DNA from: a virus
DNA: 31,054 bases
Reading direction: 5' to 3' (one strand)
Virus record (IMG/VR): IMGVR_UViG_3300002141_000039
Span: 1 to 31,054 of that record
Part shown: positions 29,872-31,054 of the stretch, piece after piece
Layout: every line of letters begins with the position of its first letter
How positions within the stretch are numbered: position 1 is the stretch's first letter
Position numbers and translations under genes: made by a program
The notes under the pieces: model-generated
What the model saw: the letters and a program-made list of their open reading frames with translations, nothing else
Told to the model about the DNA's origin: nothing
The model's database searches: none

Positions 29872-30567
29872 TTACTTACTTATGAGGACAACATCTTTAT
29901 GTTCGTCGTAGGTTTGGGTTCCAACATACTCACCATCGGGTGAGAACCAATTGTTACCCTTCTTATAGAAATTTAAATTCTTGGCTTCTTGTAGTGTGTA
30001 TGAACCCTCGGTACTTAGTATTTTTTCTACATACTCCGATTGTGCAGCTTTTGTTTCTTCTTCCTCACGACGTTTAATTTCTTCCGCTGGTAAAACCAAT
30101 ACCGGTGTTGTGACCACTTTTGGTGGTGGAGGTGCAACCGGGGCGGCTGGAGCTGCTGGAGCTGGTTCAGTTGTTGGAACTGCGGCTGGTGCAACCGGGG
30201 CTGCTGGAGCTGGTGGTGGAGTTGGTGCAGGTGGAGCTTTAACGGATCCCTGTGGAGTAAATTTCAAATTACTTTGTCCCGCCTTTGGGTTTTTCTCGAA
30301 ATGTGTTCCACGTTGTAAAGCCCGTTGTTTATATTCGGGGGTTGGAAAGGTAACCAGAATACCATTGGTGTTGTATGCCTGTCTTTCTGGATGTTTACCT
30401 TCAATCATTTTATTACGGAATTCGATTGATTCATCAGTGGTTGCACCCATCTTTTCGAGATATTCCTGAAAAATGTCTAAGTGGTCGTTGTTGGTAATTT
30501 CGAATATACCATCGGTAATTCGTTCATCTAACGAGATTTTGTTTAAAAATTTATCTATGGTATTCAT
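29872..30567 (-). CDS. Protein with a proline/alanine-rich linker, unknown
   Basis: A 231-aa protein with three parts. Residues 1-105 are folded-looking (DHLDIFQEYLEKMGATTDES, GILVTFPTPEYKQRALQRGT). Residues 108-160 are a Pro/Ala/Val linker made of PAP and AAP-type repeats. Residues 161-231 contain an acidic helix (EEIKRREEEETKAAQ) and a small C-terminal domain (NWFSPDGEYVGTQTYDEH). Good SD (AAAGAG) before the ATG. A two-domain scaffold or virion protein is possible; I know no family. The linker DNA is markedly GC-rich compared with its surroundings. Confidence 0.78.
   Translation of the reverse strand: MNTIDKFLNKISLDERITDGIFEITNNDHLDIFQEYLEKMGATTDESIEFRNKMIEGKHPERQAYNTNGILVTFPTPEYKQRALQRGTHFEKNPKAGQSNLKFTPQGSVKAPPAPTPPPAPAAPVAPAAVPTTEPAPAAPAAPVAPPPPKVVTTPVLVLPAEEIKRREEEETKAAQSEYVEKILSTEGSYTLQEAKNLNFYKKGNNWFSPDGEYVGTQTYDEHKDVVLISK
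30131..30240 (-). repeat. GC-rich imperfect repeats encoding the Pro/Ala linker
   Basis: The plus strand carries GGTGCAACCGGGGC blocks starting at 30131 and 30188 (57 bases apart), each followed by GCTGGAGCTG-type runs. They encode the proline/alanine linker and are an internal coding repeat, with likely length variation between relatives. Confidence 0.6.
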
Positions 30568-30617
30568 GACTCTTTATTGTATCATGCTATAAATATAACA
30601 TAAAATTCCAATAATGG

Positions 30618-31054
30618 TCAATTTATATTGATTTTAACCAAGTCGTGATAGTTGTTACCCACATAACACTTAATTGGAAACTGGTTGTTTATCATAATCT
30701 CCTTGATGTGTAATAGGGTTTCTTTTTTATCATCCTTACATATGTCTATCAAAATCGAGTCATAGTTATACAAAACCACCTTCGATTTCTTATTTATGAG
30801 GTATTCATTAACCCGATTGATGTTTTGTATCGAAAACTCCGTTTCGGATGCTTGTAGGAGGTAATTGAACAACTTATTCGGATTTGGGTCAATAATGTGT
30901 TTAGACGTAATCCGACGTTTGAAAATGGGAGTCTCAACATACTCATTTTCCAAGAAAAACGACCATCTGTGGTTGATGTATTCATTGACTTTTTTGAAAT
31001 ATTCAATGTGTTTGTATTCATCTCGAATTCCACCATACAAATTTTTGAACGTCA
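30618..31054 (-). CDS. Family A DNA polymerase, C-terminal part (runs off the window)
   Basis: The frame stays open through the window end at 31054, so this is the C-terminal part of a longer gene. The segment at the edge, TFKNLYGGI, fits motif B of phage family A polymerases (a conserved Lys/Phe then LYGG), which contacts the incoming nucleotide. NYLLQASETE follows, and VVLYNYDSILIDI occupies the place of motif C, with the catalytic aspartate (usually HDE). The end is FPIKCYVGNNYHDL. I see no exonuclease domain because it lies outside the window. A TTG at 31040 is not the real start. Confidence 0.8.
   Translation of the reverse strand, partial: TFKNLYGGIRDEYKHIEYFKKVNEYINHRWSFFLENEYVETPIFKRRITSKHIIDPNPNKLFNYLLQASETEFSIQNINRVNEYLINKKSKVVLYNYDSILIDICKDDKKETLLHIKEIMINNQFPIKCYVGNNYHDLVKININ

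Noticed and set aside
29981-30469. Plus-strand glycine/alanine-rich frame of 162 codons
   Set aside because: It is the mirror of the Pro/Ala linker gene; the long open frame arises from the GC-rich repeats.

Overview
The window looks like part of a tailed dsDNA phage genome with a T4-type replication and recombination set. The bases are AT-rich by eye. Almost every gene reads leftward (minus strand), with short overlaps and few gaps. The replication proteins are a T4-gp32-like single-strand binding protein, a UvsX/RecA recombinase, a 5'-3' exonuclease of the T4 RNase H/FEN type, a gp41/DnaB-like helicase, a gp62-like clamp-loader subunit and, at the right edge, the C-terminal part of a family A DNA polymerase. 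Nucleotide genes are a B12-dependent class II ribonucleotide reductase, a dUTPase and a gp1-like deoxynucleoside monophosphate kinase. I saw no integrase, rRNA, tRNA or CRISPR array. The host cannot be named; a class II reductase implies one that can supply adenosylcobalamin.

Layout, right to left in the direction of transcription. 31054-26222: DNA polymerase (partial), two unrecognised genes, gp32-like SSB with a repeat-built leader, UvsX and FEN. 26176-25190: an isolated rightward gene of unknown function between its own leader and a strong terminator. 25185-20218: helicase, class II RNR, a membrane-anchored PAS protein and a lysine-rich protein, with strong hairpin terminators after the RNR and after the lysine-rich gene. 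20150-16535: a MoxR-type AAA+ ATPase paired with a large HExxH/VWA protein, then a small unknown gene. 16532-13733: overlapping alternative hairpins, a possible small rightward gene, a DruA-related (DUF4338-like) protein, an unknown gene and a UV damage endonuclease (UVDE). 13682-11237: a promoter-led run of a basic small protein, a membrane protein, clamp-loader subunit, dNMP kinase and a second, clearer DruA/DUF4338-family protein. 11244-3: a glycan cassette of glycosyltransferases, a methyltransferase, a PLP-dependent sugar aminotransferase and a sugar-nucleotide epimerase, interrupted by two different homing-endonuclease-like genes and the dUTPase.

How it fits together: the right half makes and repairs DNA and supplies dNTPs. 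The left third could build and attach a dedicated sugar, either on a surface or virion glycan or on DNA. The two DruA-like proteins, whose core resembles the layout of Mom-type acyltransferases, and a glycosyltransferase with a C-terminal helix-turn-helix-like tail raise the possibility of DNA hypermodification; this is inference. The most interesting points are the DruA-like pair, the MoxR/HExxH-VWA module, the split GT-B glycosyltransferase, the repeat-built SSB leader without a Shine-Dalgarno (SD) sequence, and the self-contained plus-strand gene.
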